DNA from: Zingiber officinale
Lineage: Eukaryota; Streptophyta; Magnoliopsida; Zingiberales; Zingiberaceae
Direction of reading: 5' to 3'
Assembly: GCF_018446385.1 (NCBI RefSeq)
Contig: NC_055993.1
Location: forward strand, 74,002,715-74,066,714
DNA length: 64,000 bases
Under the pieces are notes generated by a model, which saw nothing but the letters and a program-made list of their open reading frames with translations, had not been told where the DNA came from and made no database searches. The translations under genes and the position numbers were made by a program. Shown in pieces: positions 22,701-32,964 of the stretch (position 1 is its first letter; each line of letters starts with the position of its first letter).

Positions 22701-24860
22701 AGGTTAAAAAAAATCTTAAAGAAAATGTAAGTAAAAGTGTAAATCACGATGATATTTGAAGTTTCATAGAACCTTGGGGATCAAAGAATAGTTTGGTTTA
22801 TTAAATTATTTAATAAACATTTGAGAATTTAAAAAGGTGCTTGAATACTGGAAGAGACATTGCTAGTACCTATCTTTAAAAAAAAAAAAAAAATTGATAT
22901 ATAATTTTTTCTAATTAGAGGTATTTAGTTGATGAGTCACACTATTTAACACTGAAAAGAGGTATTAAGAGAAGAATATGAGAATAGACGTCTAAGAATT
23001 AATTTCATTTCTTGTTTGGAAGATCAACTTATTTATCTGATAAAATAACTAAAGGGAAATAATAGAGATAAGATTAAGGGGCAACCATGTCTAAGAATCA
23101 ATTTCATTTCTTGTTTGGAAGATCAACTTATCTATCTGATAAGATGAAGAAAATAATAGAGATAAGATTAAGGATTTGCACATGATTTATAATAGAGTCC
23201 CTAATCAACTACCGTGTGGGTTTTAGGGAAGAAAGAAATATCTAGTAATTACATTGATGTAATAAAAGATCATTTTTACTAGTATAGAGCTATTGGGAGT
23301 GTAGCAAATAATTTTTCAATAGTCATGGGTTTAAATCAAGAGTTAAGTCTAAGTATCAAACTTTCCACATTAGTAGTAAATAAATCACAATAATGATCAA
23401 GATAAAATCTTTGGCATATGTTAGACAATATGTTAATTGATAAAAGTGTAATTAGATTAAATTCATGGCCTAAGTTATTGAGAAAAACTTAAGCTGAACA
23501 ACAAACGAAAAAAATGAAAATGTAGTTGCAGTAACAAGACAAGAATTGATGGAATAGATAAAGTGAATAGACATGAAATCCCTATAAGAATTTTAGGTTG
23601 TTTTTTTTGTTTATTATTCAACAATAAGGAAGTATTGATGAAGATAAAATTAATATGATAAAGAAATGGATGATCAAAATGGAAAGAGCATTTATAGTCC
23701 TGCATGATTATCTAGCACCCCTTAAGTTAGAAGAAAATTTTTATGACTATGGTAAGACCTGCCAATAGTTGATGTATTAAAAAGTATTAATTGTTACGAA
23801 GCATAAATAGAGATAGATATGTCATAATAGATGTGCCAGGTTATAAAAAGATAAATTAAAAAAAAAGGTATTAATTGACAACAATTAGGTGTGGCTAACT
23901 TGATATGTAGCTTGTATTGCATGAACATTGTTGCCAGCAAGTCATAAACATCACGGCTCCTAAGATCTAGGCTGTGAAGATAAGTTTACTCGTTAACTAT
24001 GTTTAGACTATTTAATAGCTAGAAGCCTAAATTGTTCACCGCATGAGATTTAGGTAGAGGTTTGTCTACTTCTATAAAGTGCTTAAACTAACAAGTAACT
24101 TTGATCATGAAGAACTTAGATCAAACAATCTACCAGGTGAACCGAGTAATTAAAGAGATCAATCATCATGTAACTTTCAAAGTTTAGCAAGATTGAAAGA
24201 TTTATGATATGGATAAAAGAAACCGAGCCTCAAACCGAGAAGAAATTTAAATCCAGGAACTTGGAGTAAGTATTCCATGTTCATTAGATCCGATCTAACA
24301 TCAAGACGACCGGATCTGAAGAAATACACAGATGGAAGAAAATTGGTCTGAGAAACAATAAGATTTCAAAGGAAAGATCCTCACCTGCGCCACTCCCTCA
24401 GGAGGAAACCCTCCTCCCTCTGCATATGATCCAGGTCGGGAAGGATCGGGCCATCCGAACTGAAGATCTCGCCGTTCTCCTCCACCCCGTTCGCCGTCCC
24501 GTTGGCCTGGGGCATCGTGAAGGGAGACGAAGAGAAGCCGTACCCATCGTCAGGGACCGGGATTCCGTAGTCGTCGCTGATGTCTTGCTGCTGATGGTGA
24601 ACAGGGGCATCGTCGGAGAGGAAGACGAATCCGTCTCCGTCTCCGCCAGAGGAGACGTCGACGGGGAAGGCAGAGGCGGGCGGAGCGGGGTTGTCGGCAT
24701 CTTCCGGAGGGGAGAAGGTGGAGAAGGAGTCGAAACGCTGGGAGGGGAGACGGGGATCATAGCCGATGTAGCCGTCGTCGAAGGGGCGGTCGGTGGCGGT
24801 TCCCCCCTGCGCCGCGGCGTCGTCGCCGTCGTGGCTGAAGCTATCGAAGGAAGACGACAT
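19766..24860 (-). CDS. CLC: Clathrin light chain (three exons)
   Basis: Light chain of clathrin, binding the heavy-chain hub on coated vesicles at the plasma membrane and trans-Golgi/endosomes. Exons on the minus strand are 24860-24385, 20430-20277 and 20191-19766; together they give 351 codons and a stop. The N-terminus ([12 protein letters not shown]) is acidic and Ser/Gly/Pro-rich. Residues from about 149 ([20 protein letters not shown]) to about 245 ([20 protein letters not shown], then KKRGKK) form the conserved heavy-chain-binding coiled coil. The C-terminal tail is Pro/Ala-rich ([18 protein letters not shown]), as in plant light chains. Reading frame is kept across both junctions (AG|A for Arg; AAG|CTA). 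Intron 1 is 3954 bp and holds a LINE relic. Intron 2 is 85 bp and begins with GC. The start is the first ATG after a GC-rich leader. Confidence 0.95.
20192..20276 (-). other. CLC: GC-AG intron of the clathrin light chain gene
   Basis: The exon end reads GAGAAG followed by GCAAGTC, and the acceptor is TTGGCAG before CTATATCTTGCC. Using the nearby GT (four bases in) would shift the frame and break the conserved [15 protein letters not shown] junction. The donor is therefore AG|GCAAGT, the known non-canonical GC-AG class. Confidence 0.85.
22700..23865 (+). pseudogene. RTE-type LINE reverse transcriptase relic in CLC intron 1
   Basis: The plus strand, antisense to the host gene, gives in order but with many stops: [40 protein letters not shown] (consensus QFGFMPGRST); YNRVP (YDRVP); [11 protein letters not shown] (GLHQGSALS); LWHML followed by decayed FADD; and [18 protein letters not shown] (MKWRxAxxVLCDRRxP), PLKLEENFY. 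The order matches the plant RTE-clade reverse transcriptase and its downstream region. It is inactive and old. A 99-bp tandem duplication affects it at 22990-23175. Confidence 0.8.
22990..23175 (+). repeat. 99-bp tandem duplication inside the LINE relic
   Basis: The block starting GTCTAAGAAT at 22990 recurs at 23089 with few changes; each copy ends AGATAAGATTAAGG. It repeats the FGRST region of the reverse transcriptase. Confidence 0.85.
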
Positions 24861-25020
24861 CGTGGGGCGGCGCGAGCAGAGATCCCGATCGTCCCCCCGC
24901 CCGAGATCTGTTTCAGTGGTGGACTGGAGAGGAGTCGTTGCAGGGACGCTGTCGTCATTTTATATGTCTAGTGGTGAGCTGGTGGACGGGTGCGGTGGTA
25001 GAGGAGGAAGCTGAAGCCCA
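24861..25020 (-). promoter_or_regulatory. CLC: Clathrin light chain 5' UTR and core promoter
   Basis: GC-rich leader upstream of the minus-strand ATG. A TATA-like CATATAAAAT lies at 24957-24966 (minus strand), about 95 bp from the start codon, leaving room for a short 5' UTR. No experimental start site is implied. Confidence 0.45.
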
Positions 25021-25532
25021 GTTGAGACTTGAGTGGGCCCCGTTTGGCACTGCTTTTCTTGTGTGCCTCCCCGAACTAATTCAACTGTCTTTGAGTAAAT
25101 TACACTAAAAGGAATTCATGAAGGGTAAAATAGATGAACACAATGACAGTTGTAAGTTCTCAAGCCACCTTGGTAAACTTAAACATGTGAAATTGTTGAT
25201 TTAAGGGTAAAATATAATGATGATCTCAATCCATTACGTTTATATGTTCAAAATGATGGTGTTCTATTATGAAATCATGGTTTGAAACCCTTATATGCAT
25301 ACACTATATTTAGGATTTCACCTAGTTTGAAATCTTTAGTTTCTATTATATGACTTATGAAATCTTTTCTAAATCCACTTTCTCCTTTTTAAAAATAGAG
25401 AAGTCTTTTATAAAAATATTACAAAAATGAGATACAAGTATAGCAAGTAAGGCAACGACAATGCTGGGTCATAAAATTGAATAAAAACCATAACAATATT
25501 AGAGAGCTTTCGATTTCATTTATATTTTCTAA

Positions 25533-25567
<35 letters not shown>

Positions 25568-26150
25568 ACTTTTAAATATTCTTTATTTTTTTTAATAATA
25601 TCTTCCTTTCTAGAAAATTAATATAAAAATTGTCAACCAAATAATATTTTTCCTTTTCTCAAAAAAATAAAAATAAAAAATAACTAAATCAAACGTTCCT
25701 TTAGAGTTTTAGCTTAGTTTTGCCACTCTCGCTAAACTCCACATTGAATAGAAGCATTTTGTTTGTGAACAGATTATCTTGAATCAACTCCTTGGTTGAC
25801 TCACTATACTAGTTGATTGAGATCAGCCTCCAATCACTTAAGGGTCATCACCTAAGTCAAGCCTATCTATATCTCAAATTAGAAGTCATTTCATTATCAC
25901 AACTCAAGAGTTTTCATAGATTTACTTTGCCTACAAGGTCATCTCATTTCAAGTTCTCAAACCCTTACATGCACCAAGCTCTTTGGTTCAGTGTCATCAT
26001 TAACTCGTTCACCTTTGTAGTCCGTCTCTTTTGGTTGTTATCAAAGATGTCACCTCAATATCCTCATCTTTATTGGTACGAAGAGCACCATATCGAACCT
26101 ATGATTTGATGTATGATAAGTTTAAAGTTAAGTTATTTTATGATCTAATA
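25021..26150. other. Intergenic, 5' flank of the clathrin light chain gene
   Basis: AT-rich DNA with an (AT)n tract at about 25532-25558. An open frame at 25813-26109 has no recognisable similarity and no codon pattern that persuades me; I see no gene. Confidence 0.5.
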
Positions 26151-27074
26151 AGGGTGCCAAGTGTGCAAGTGTATGTAACTTGATAAAAGGACAAGTCTTG
26201 GTAAGGAACCAAGTACTTGGTGGAAAGTCCTAGTAGGGTACTATGCAATGACAATGAAAGTCCTAATAGGGTACTAGGCAATGGAAGATTTGATGGGCAT
26301 TAGGTAGTGGAAGTTTCAGTGGGTCAGCTGGGAGTTGAGCACTTGACGATGGAAGTCCCGATGGATTAGCTAGGAGCTGAGCATTTTATAGTGGAAGTCC
26401 TAGTGGATTAGCTGGGAGTTAATCACTTGGCAAAGGCAAAATCCTGGAGGTACCAAGCCATGTAGGTTGAGTTTTGAGCAATAGGTGTTGTTCGAAACCT
26501 CCAAGTTGTGTTAGTATTTTTTTTTTTTGTGCGCTAACTCCATATCGCAGGAAACTACTTGGTGTTCCAAGAGACCCGATGGAATTCGAGCGACCAAGTG
26601 GATATATGTTCTGACGGACCAAGTAGAGAACTTCTAGGAGACTAAAACAAGGTGCGAGCAACCTCGGTGTCCAAGCGATTAAGCACTAGAGATATCACAA
26701 AGTAAGTTATCTAGACGGTCGAAAGTTTGCTTTGATGCTTGCGAACTAACGAGAGAGATTGAAGAGAGGGAGAGAAGGTTGAGAGAAAGAGAAAGAGAGA
26801 GAATTGATCTTGAAAGGGGTTGAGCTTAAGGAGATGGTTTCTAAGATTTTGGTTTCATTATGATGTCGATTAATGTCCCTATGTATTATTCATCTACTTA
26901 CCTCCATGCTTACACTATTATAGGGATTCTAATAAAGTTACCAATGTAACTCTGCGACTGTCTCACCGGAGCATCTCCCTATTAGTATTCAGTGCTATTA
27001 AGTAGAGAAGGTAATGTAGAAGGTCTAGTTAAAGGGTTACCCTTTGTCACCGAGGGCCCCTCGATTATAAGATA
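26150..27074. repeat. LTR-like DNA with degenerate 45-bp tandem repeats
   Basis: 26205-26450 holds about five diverged units built around GGAAGTCCTAGTGGATTAG and GCTGGGAGTTGAGCACTTGG. A GA-rich stretch follows at 26755-26805. It resembles internal LTR repeats, but no termini or target duplication were found. It ends where element H inserted at 27075. Confidence 0.45.
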
Positions 27075-27983
27075 TGTTGGACCCCGTGGGTGTTTTAATG
27101 TGATCAACCAAGTTAGGTTAGGTCCTGCTTGTTATTTGATCCATGTGCCTAAGTGTGCAGGAACTTAGGAATGCAGAAAGTCGAGCGGAAGACGCAGCTA
27201 GCGAGAAGGACGACACGGGAAGGGAGTCGACGGGCTGGTACGTCAGAAGAATGAAAAAGCTGTGGAAGAGTACACCGATGGATGAGAAGAACGTGCGCAG
27301 TGTTCGAGAGATGAGAAGCCGGGTCGGAAGCCTGCTCAAAGAGAAGGCCGGAAATTGGGTTCGGGTGAGCCCTATTTCGGTTGGCCGAAATCACCCAAGC
27401 AATTGGAGCTTCGGAAGAAGAGTAAAAAGAGAAGTTGGAAACTATTTATACCATGCAGTATTTATACCATGCAGTCCGAGGCGCCTCCATCACCTTAAAG
27501 CACCTCAGACCAGTCCGAGGCGTCTCCAAGGCTGTTTGAGGCACCTCAGACCCAGCCAAAGTTTTCGTTTGGATTCGGATAAAGTTTTATCCGATCAAAC
27601 TATTAGAGGCGCCTTGAACCCCTGTTGGAGGCTCCTTGGACCTTCGAGATAGACTTTCTAGGAGCTATATAAAGGCCCCTGGAGCTAGGAAATGAATATC
27701 AATCAAGCATTCAACTCTGTATTAAGTTCCTAGCAACCTCTGAGAATTCTAAGTGTGTAAAGAAGGCTTCTCCGCCTATAGTAAAGGAAATATTCTAGTA
27801 GAGTTGTTCGACCGCCTTGGATTAACAACCGTCTTGGTTGTAACTAAGTCAAAATTCTGTCTCCTTTTTTATTTCTGCTTTTTATTTTATTAGTGTTGCA
27901 TTTTTTAGTTGAAAGACTTGAGGGGGGTATACTTTATTTTTCAGGCAATTCACCCCCCTCTTGCCAGCCCCGCTGCACCAACA
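27075..27983 (+). repeat. Family H 5' LTR
   Basis: Bounded by TG...CA; the first part reappears at 38234-38551. The U5 end has TTCACCCCCCTC about 30 bp before the terminus, followed at once by the PBS. Confidence 0.85.
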
Positions 27984-28864
27984 ATTGGTATCAGAGTCCG
28001 ACCGCCTCAGAAGGACTAACCGCCGACTGAAGCACAAAGATCAAGACAATGGCCGGAGCAAATATTCATCCCCCGAAGTTCGACGGAGACTTCGCTACGT
28101 GGAAACGTAAAATGGAGGTATTTTTCAAAACAAAGTTTGATATTCTTCTTATTATGAAATATGGTTTTACAGCACCTAAAGACAAGGAAGAATACAACTG
28201 GACGAAGAAGGAGCATGTAGATTTTGTGGCCAACGGAAAGACGGAATTCCACCTGCTCAGCGTTCTGCCGCCCCAAGAGGTAAGTCGGATCGAAAACTAC
28301 GACTCCGCTAAAGACCTCTGGGAAAAAATCCTGGAGCCTCACGAAGGTACCTCAGAAGCAAAATTGGCAAGGTGGGACATTTTGGGACCTTTGTGCCCGC
28401 TAGAGGGGGGGTGAATAACGTTTCGTCGGACACTTGTGCTTGCTTCGTCTTGATATGCAGCGAAAAATAAAATACAAACACACTACAACGCTAACACACG
28501 GATTTACTTGGTATCCACCTCAAGATAAGGTGACTAATCCAAGGATCCACACACGACGCTATCTCCACTAATGAAACACACCTTCTCGGTCGCAACCGGA
28601 GGCGGAGAAGCCTCGTACAAACTCACACAACAACACAAACAAAAATACAAGAAGAGAGTACAAGATACAAATGAAAATATTACTTCTTCTTGCTTACTTG
28701 TTGCTTGTTGTTGCCTCTTGAACCTTGAGAGAACACTCCCAAGAACCTTCAAGAACTGATAGTGAAGATCGGAGAAAGTCGCTGAAGATCGCCAAAAAAT
28801 CGCAAAAAGAAGATTGCAAAAATCTAGCGAAGAAAATGCTCCGCCCATGCTTTAAACAGTGCTC

Positions 28865-29250
28865 CCAATCGATCGAATTCATCCCCAATCGATTGCCACG
28901 TCAGCACCGCTCCATCGTAGTCGTCCATCACATGCATCCTGTGCAACGGTCACTTCCTAATCGATCGATCGATCGATCGATTGGGACTTCCTGAATCGAT
29001 CGCCCGATCGATTCAGAACCTTTCTATGCTCTCGCATCCGCGTGAGAGCTTCTGCTGCCCAATCGATCGACCGATCGATTAGCAACTCCCAATCGATCGC
29101 CCGATCGATTGAGAAAGCCTCTGTGCTCGCAATTTCACATCCCATTCGATCGACCGATCGATTGGGCCTTCCCATAATCGCAGCACACTCCAATCGATCA
29201 GTCGATCGATTGGACCCTGGTTCAATCAATCGCCCGATCAATTGACCAGC
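28865..29250. repeat. Array of AATCGATC...GATCGATT palindromes (N, left LTR)
   Basis: Seven near-perfect palindromes of about 24 bp, such as CCAATCGATCAGTCGATCGA followed by TTGG, and GAATCGATCGCCCGATCGAT followed by TC, plus half-sites. Apparent open frames on both strands here (Ser-Ile-Asp-Arg repeats) are by-products of the palindromes. Confidence 0.9.
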
Positions 29251-29504
29251 CTGGACTTAACTCAAACTCAAGTCCAAAGTCCCAAACCCAACTTCCGGTC
29301 AACCGTGACCTGTTGGGTTTCCATGCCTAGCATTTGGCCACACCCGACCAACCTCAAACTAGCCTTCTAGCCTCCTCCATCAGCCTTGCGTCCCTCAGAT
29401 ATCTCCCCATCCTTCACACCTTGCTTTCAGGAGCTTCCTTCGGCCTCATCCTAGTTGTCGGGTCTTCCTTGCCAAGTCATACCAGAACTTAGCTTGCCAA
29501 GACC

Positions 29505-29800
29505 ACATGCTTAGACTTTCCAATTGCCTGTCTCCTCACCAGGACTTTCTCCTTTGCCGAGATCACACTTGGACTTTCCAACTGCCTGGCTCCTCACCAG
29601 AACTTTCCAATTACATGGCACCTCACCAGGACTTTCTCCTGCCTAGCTCCTCACTAGGACTTCCCCGTTGTCTGGCTCCTCACCAGGACTTTCCCTTGCC
29701 TAGCTCCTCACTAGGACTTTCCCGTTGCCTGGCTCCTCACCAGGACTTTCTCCTGCCTAGCTCCTCACTAGGACTTCCCCAAATGCCTAACATCCAGTTA
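29505..29800. repeat. Tandem hairpin array CCTGG-loop-CCAGG / CCTAG-loop-CTAGG (N, left LTR)
   Basis: About nine units of 24-28 bp. Each has a 5-bp stem, a 7-bp loop (CTCCTCA) and a GACTTTCC-type spacer. Stem halves change together: CCTGG/CCAGG, CCTAG/CTAGG, and in the last unit CCTAAC/GTTAGG with another loop. Confidence 0.85.
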
Positions 29801-30003
29801 GGACTTTCCCAGTCAAGTCTCCTGTCAACCTTGACCTACTTGACTTGTATTCTCATCAACCTGGTAAATCCTTTGACCATCTCCATAACTGGATGATTGC
29901 TCCAGCAATCTCTTTATATTGTCAAACATCAAAACTCAAATCCTGACTCAAGCTTGACTCAACTCAAACTGGTCAAACTTGACCTAGGGAAATTACCCCA
30001 ACA

Positions 30004-32964
30004 ATCTCCCCCTTTTTGATGTTTGACAATACCTCTAAGTTAGGCTAAATCCCAGAACCTTAACCTCTTCTTTATCACAAGGCTAAATTTCATAGTCTTA
30101 ATATCTTCTTTACACCAACGCTAAATCTTATAGCCTTAACCTCTTCTTTATACCAAGGCTAAATCTCATAGCCTTAACCTCTTCTTTATCATAAGGCTAA
30201 ATCTCATAGCCTTAACCCTTTCATGACAAGGCATGAATAAAAGTTTCCTTCATTCTCTCCCTTTCCTAGAGGGCAAACTCCCCCTGCTTGGGATGAAGGC
30301 CTAACTTAACCTTCCATTCTCCCCCTTTGTCACACATCAAAAACTGAAAACAAACTCTTCTCCATAAGAGTTAACTCTACGGTGTTTACAACCTCATATG
30401 TTGTTAACAACCCCACAATAAAGATCTCATATTCTTCATTTCCACCTAAGCTCCCCCTTGAGCTCTACTTCACTTCACAATGCTCATCCTAGAGCAAGCA
30501 TCAATTTCCCAATGAAACTCTCATTCATTGTATTCAATGCTCCCCCTTGAGCAGTAATCTTCTTCACAATGCTCATCCGAGAGCATTTTTCACTTTACCA
30601 ATGAAGTTTTGATCCCCTTTATTAATCCAATGCTCCCCCTTGAGCAGTAACCTATCCCACAATGCTCATCCGATAGTATTTATCATCCTAGCAATGAAGA
30701 TAACCAATCTTCCATTATTCCCCAACACTCGACCCTGAGTATTATCCATCACGAAGGTTTAACCCTCTTCCATGGTCCTTGAAAGTAAATTTTCATGCAT
30801 TCAAGGAGTAACTCCCCCTAAAAATATGGTCACAATTTTGTCATTACACCAACAATAAATTGGAGTTCCTAAACAGTTAGGAAAACCAAAACTTGAAATT
30901 TTGAGGTTCAAAATTCAATAATGAAACTAAACTCCGACCTAAACTTCGCCTAAGTCTACCTTAACCAATCCATACTTGCTTTCATCATGAAAACTCCCTC
31001 TAAATGTATACAAGTGTATTCCAAAGGGTTAGGAATGGTTAATGACCCTTGAAAACCAAAACTTGAAGTTTTGAGGTTTCAAAATTTGAAATTGAAACTA
31101 AACCCCCATCCTAAACTTCACTTTGATTTATCTTAACCAATCCATACCTGTTTTCATCAAGAAAACTCCCCTTAAATGTATACAAATGTATTCCAAGGGA
31201 TTTGGAATGGTTATTGGAACTTGAAGTGGCTTAAAGTGCTGAAGTCAGTCTTTTTAGGCTAAAATCAGACTTCCCAATCGATTGAAGTTGGGACTCAATC
31301 GATTGAAATCACTTCAATCGATCCATTGATCGATTCCGCAAGCTACTGCTCGCAGAAATTCCCTCTGAATTGATCGGCTAATCGATCCAGCCTGGGTCAA
31401 TCGATCAGCTGATTGATTCACTGACCTTCTGTTCGCGAGAATGGCCTTTCCAATCAATTGACTGATCGATTGGGTTTCTGATTTCTTTGAAATGCAATTT
31501 CAGCAGACTTCATAAACTCCCCAAAAAATCTACAAACCTCTAAAAATCATGAAAACTCAGGTAGATATTATTTAGGGTATATTCTATCAAGGAAAAATAG
31601 TTTTCTATGAAAATACTTCCTATTTTCAAAGATTGACACAAATTTAAAAATTCTTGAAAACTTCAATGTTTTCTCCTAGTTTGTGTCTAACTTTTCAATG
31701 ATGAATACTATCAAAAGATAGTCTTCACCGAGGTTTTCAAAAGTAATTTTAAAAACATTTTTAAAACATTTTAAAAACCAATATCCAACCATGTTCTTTG
31801 GACTCAATGCACATGACTTATACATTAGCTTTCCCAATGATTGGAAAACACATAACTATGTGTTTTGATAAACCTAAAACTCAACAAGATGTACTAAATC
31901 AACATCTTGAGTTTTGTTCACCATCCTAACATCTCACTTGTATCTAATATTGTATACTAAAACACATACAAGTCACATTCTGGTTCTTTGTGAGATGTAT
32001 ATTTGATTTTGCCCTAAACTAAGGGATCATGCATAACTATCTAGGCATTATGAAATTTATGATCATCCACCTAGGATGTCACTTGGTGTCATCCCACTTG
32101 TTGAGATATTTACCATTTATGATAAATGCCTTTTGTCCTTAATTACAAAGAAATTAACATAATGCATGATGTTACATGGCATACATCAAAATAAGTCATT
32201 TTCAGAAGAAAAAAAATGCTATAGCTACATGATGTATGTATGGCATGACATGGTATTTTTGTGTATTTTTCATAATAATCATGAATGCAAAAATAAATAA
32301 GATGTCATGACATATGATGGGCAAACAAAGCATGACAAATTAGCATAAATAAAATACATAGATTAACTATCTAAGTGTCCTTAAACCTTATCTAATCTTA
32401 AAATTAAATCCTAGATTGCCAATTTCATCAAGAAAGTGTCAAACCCCAACTTGACATTTCTTTAATCTCTTGATTTATTTATGCCAATTAAAATTAAGCA
32501 CATTCCTCAAATTTTGGCATATTTATCCTTCCAAAGGAGTAATCACCTTATATTTTAAGCCCGGATTTGCCCTTGACTCCCTAAGAACATACCAAAATCC
32601 CAACTTGGTAGTTCATATGATTCTCCAAATTGTGCTAATTTACTTCAAACATAATTCCTTAGGATTTGGCACATGTTACTCTTTCTAAGAGTGACAATTT
32701 GGATTAAGGTTTACATTTCCCTCAATTCCATAAGAAAATGCCGAATTCCAAATTTGGCATTACTTTTGCTTCTCTCAAGTGTGTCAATTTAAATTTGATT
32801 CAACTCCTCAAATTTTGATACATTTTACTCTTTCAAAGAGTAACACTAATAATCCTTTTCCATTTTCAAAGGTTAGTGAAACCTTGAAAATGCTCTCAAG
32901 TGTCAACTTTACCAAGGTTGGGTTAACTACCTTTCCAATTGAAGTTGACACTCTCTAAGCACAT
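30004..32964 (-). other. Non-coding interior of family N with multiple PPT-like tracts
   Basis: No open frame with recognisable pol sequence. The first 800 bp hold the main PPT and at least five more purine-rich (minus strand) tracts. 31260-31470 has further CAATCGATTG palindromes. The rest is AT-rich. This is where an autonomous element would carry protease, integrase and RT. Confidence 0.7.

Larger units (their letters stand above)
28380..30003 (-). repeat. Family N 3' LTR
   Basis: Starts in altered form (TTTTGGGACC instead of TGTTGGGACC) and ends CCCCAACA. Contains the GATC palindrome array (28865-29250) and the hairpin array (29505-29800). Confidence 0.85.

Noticed and set aside
24398..24971. 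Long open frames (186 and 181 aa) overlapping clathrin light chain exon 1
   Set aside because: Shadows of the GC-rich exon in other frames; the CLC frame has clear family similarity.
28957..29245. Open frames on both strands made of Ser-Ile-Asp-Arg repeats (also 35333-35641)
   Set aside because: They are translations of the ATCGATCG palindromes, read on both strands, with no start context or homologues expected.
29520..29790. AGGACTTTCC repeats resembling NF-kappaB sites
   Set aside because: Plants lack NF-kappaB; the motif is simply the spacer of the hairpin repeat.
29505..29800. Regular short repeats that could suggest a CRISPR array
   Set aside because: Units are contiguous 24-28 bp hairpins without unique spacers, in a plant LTR.
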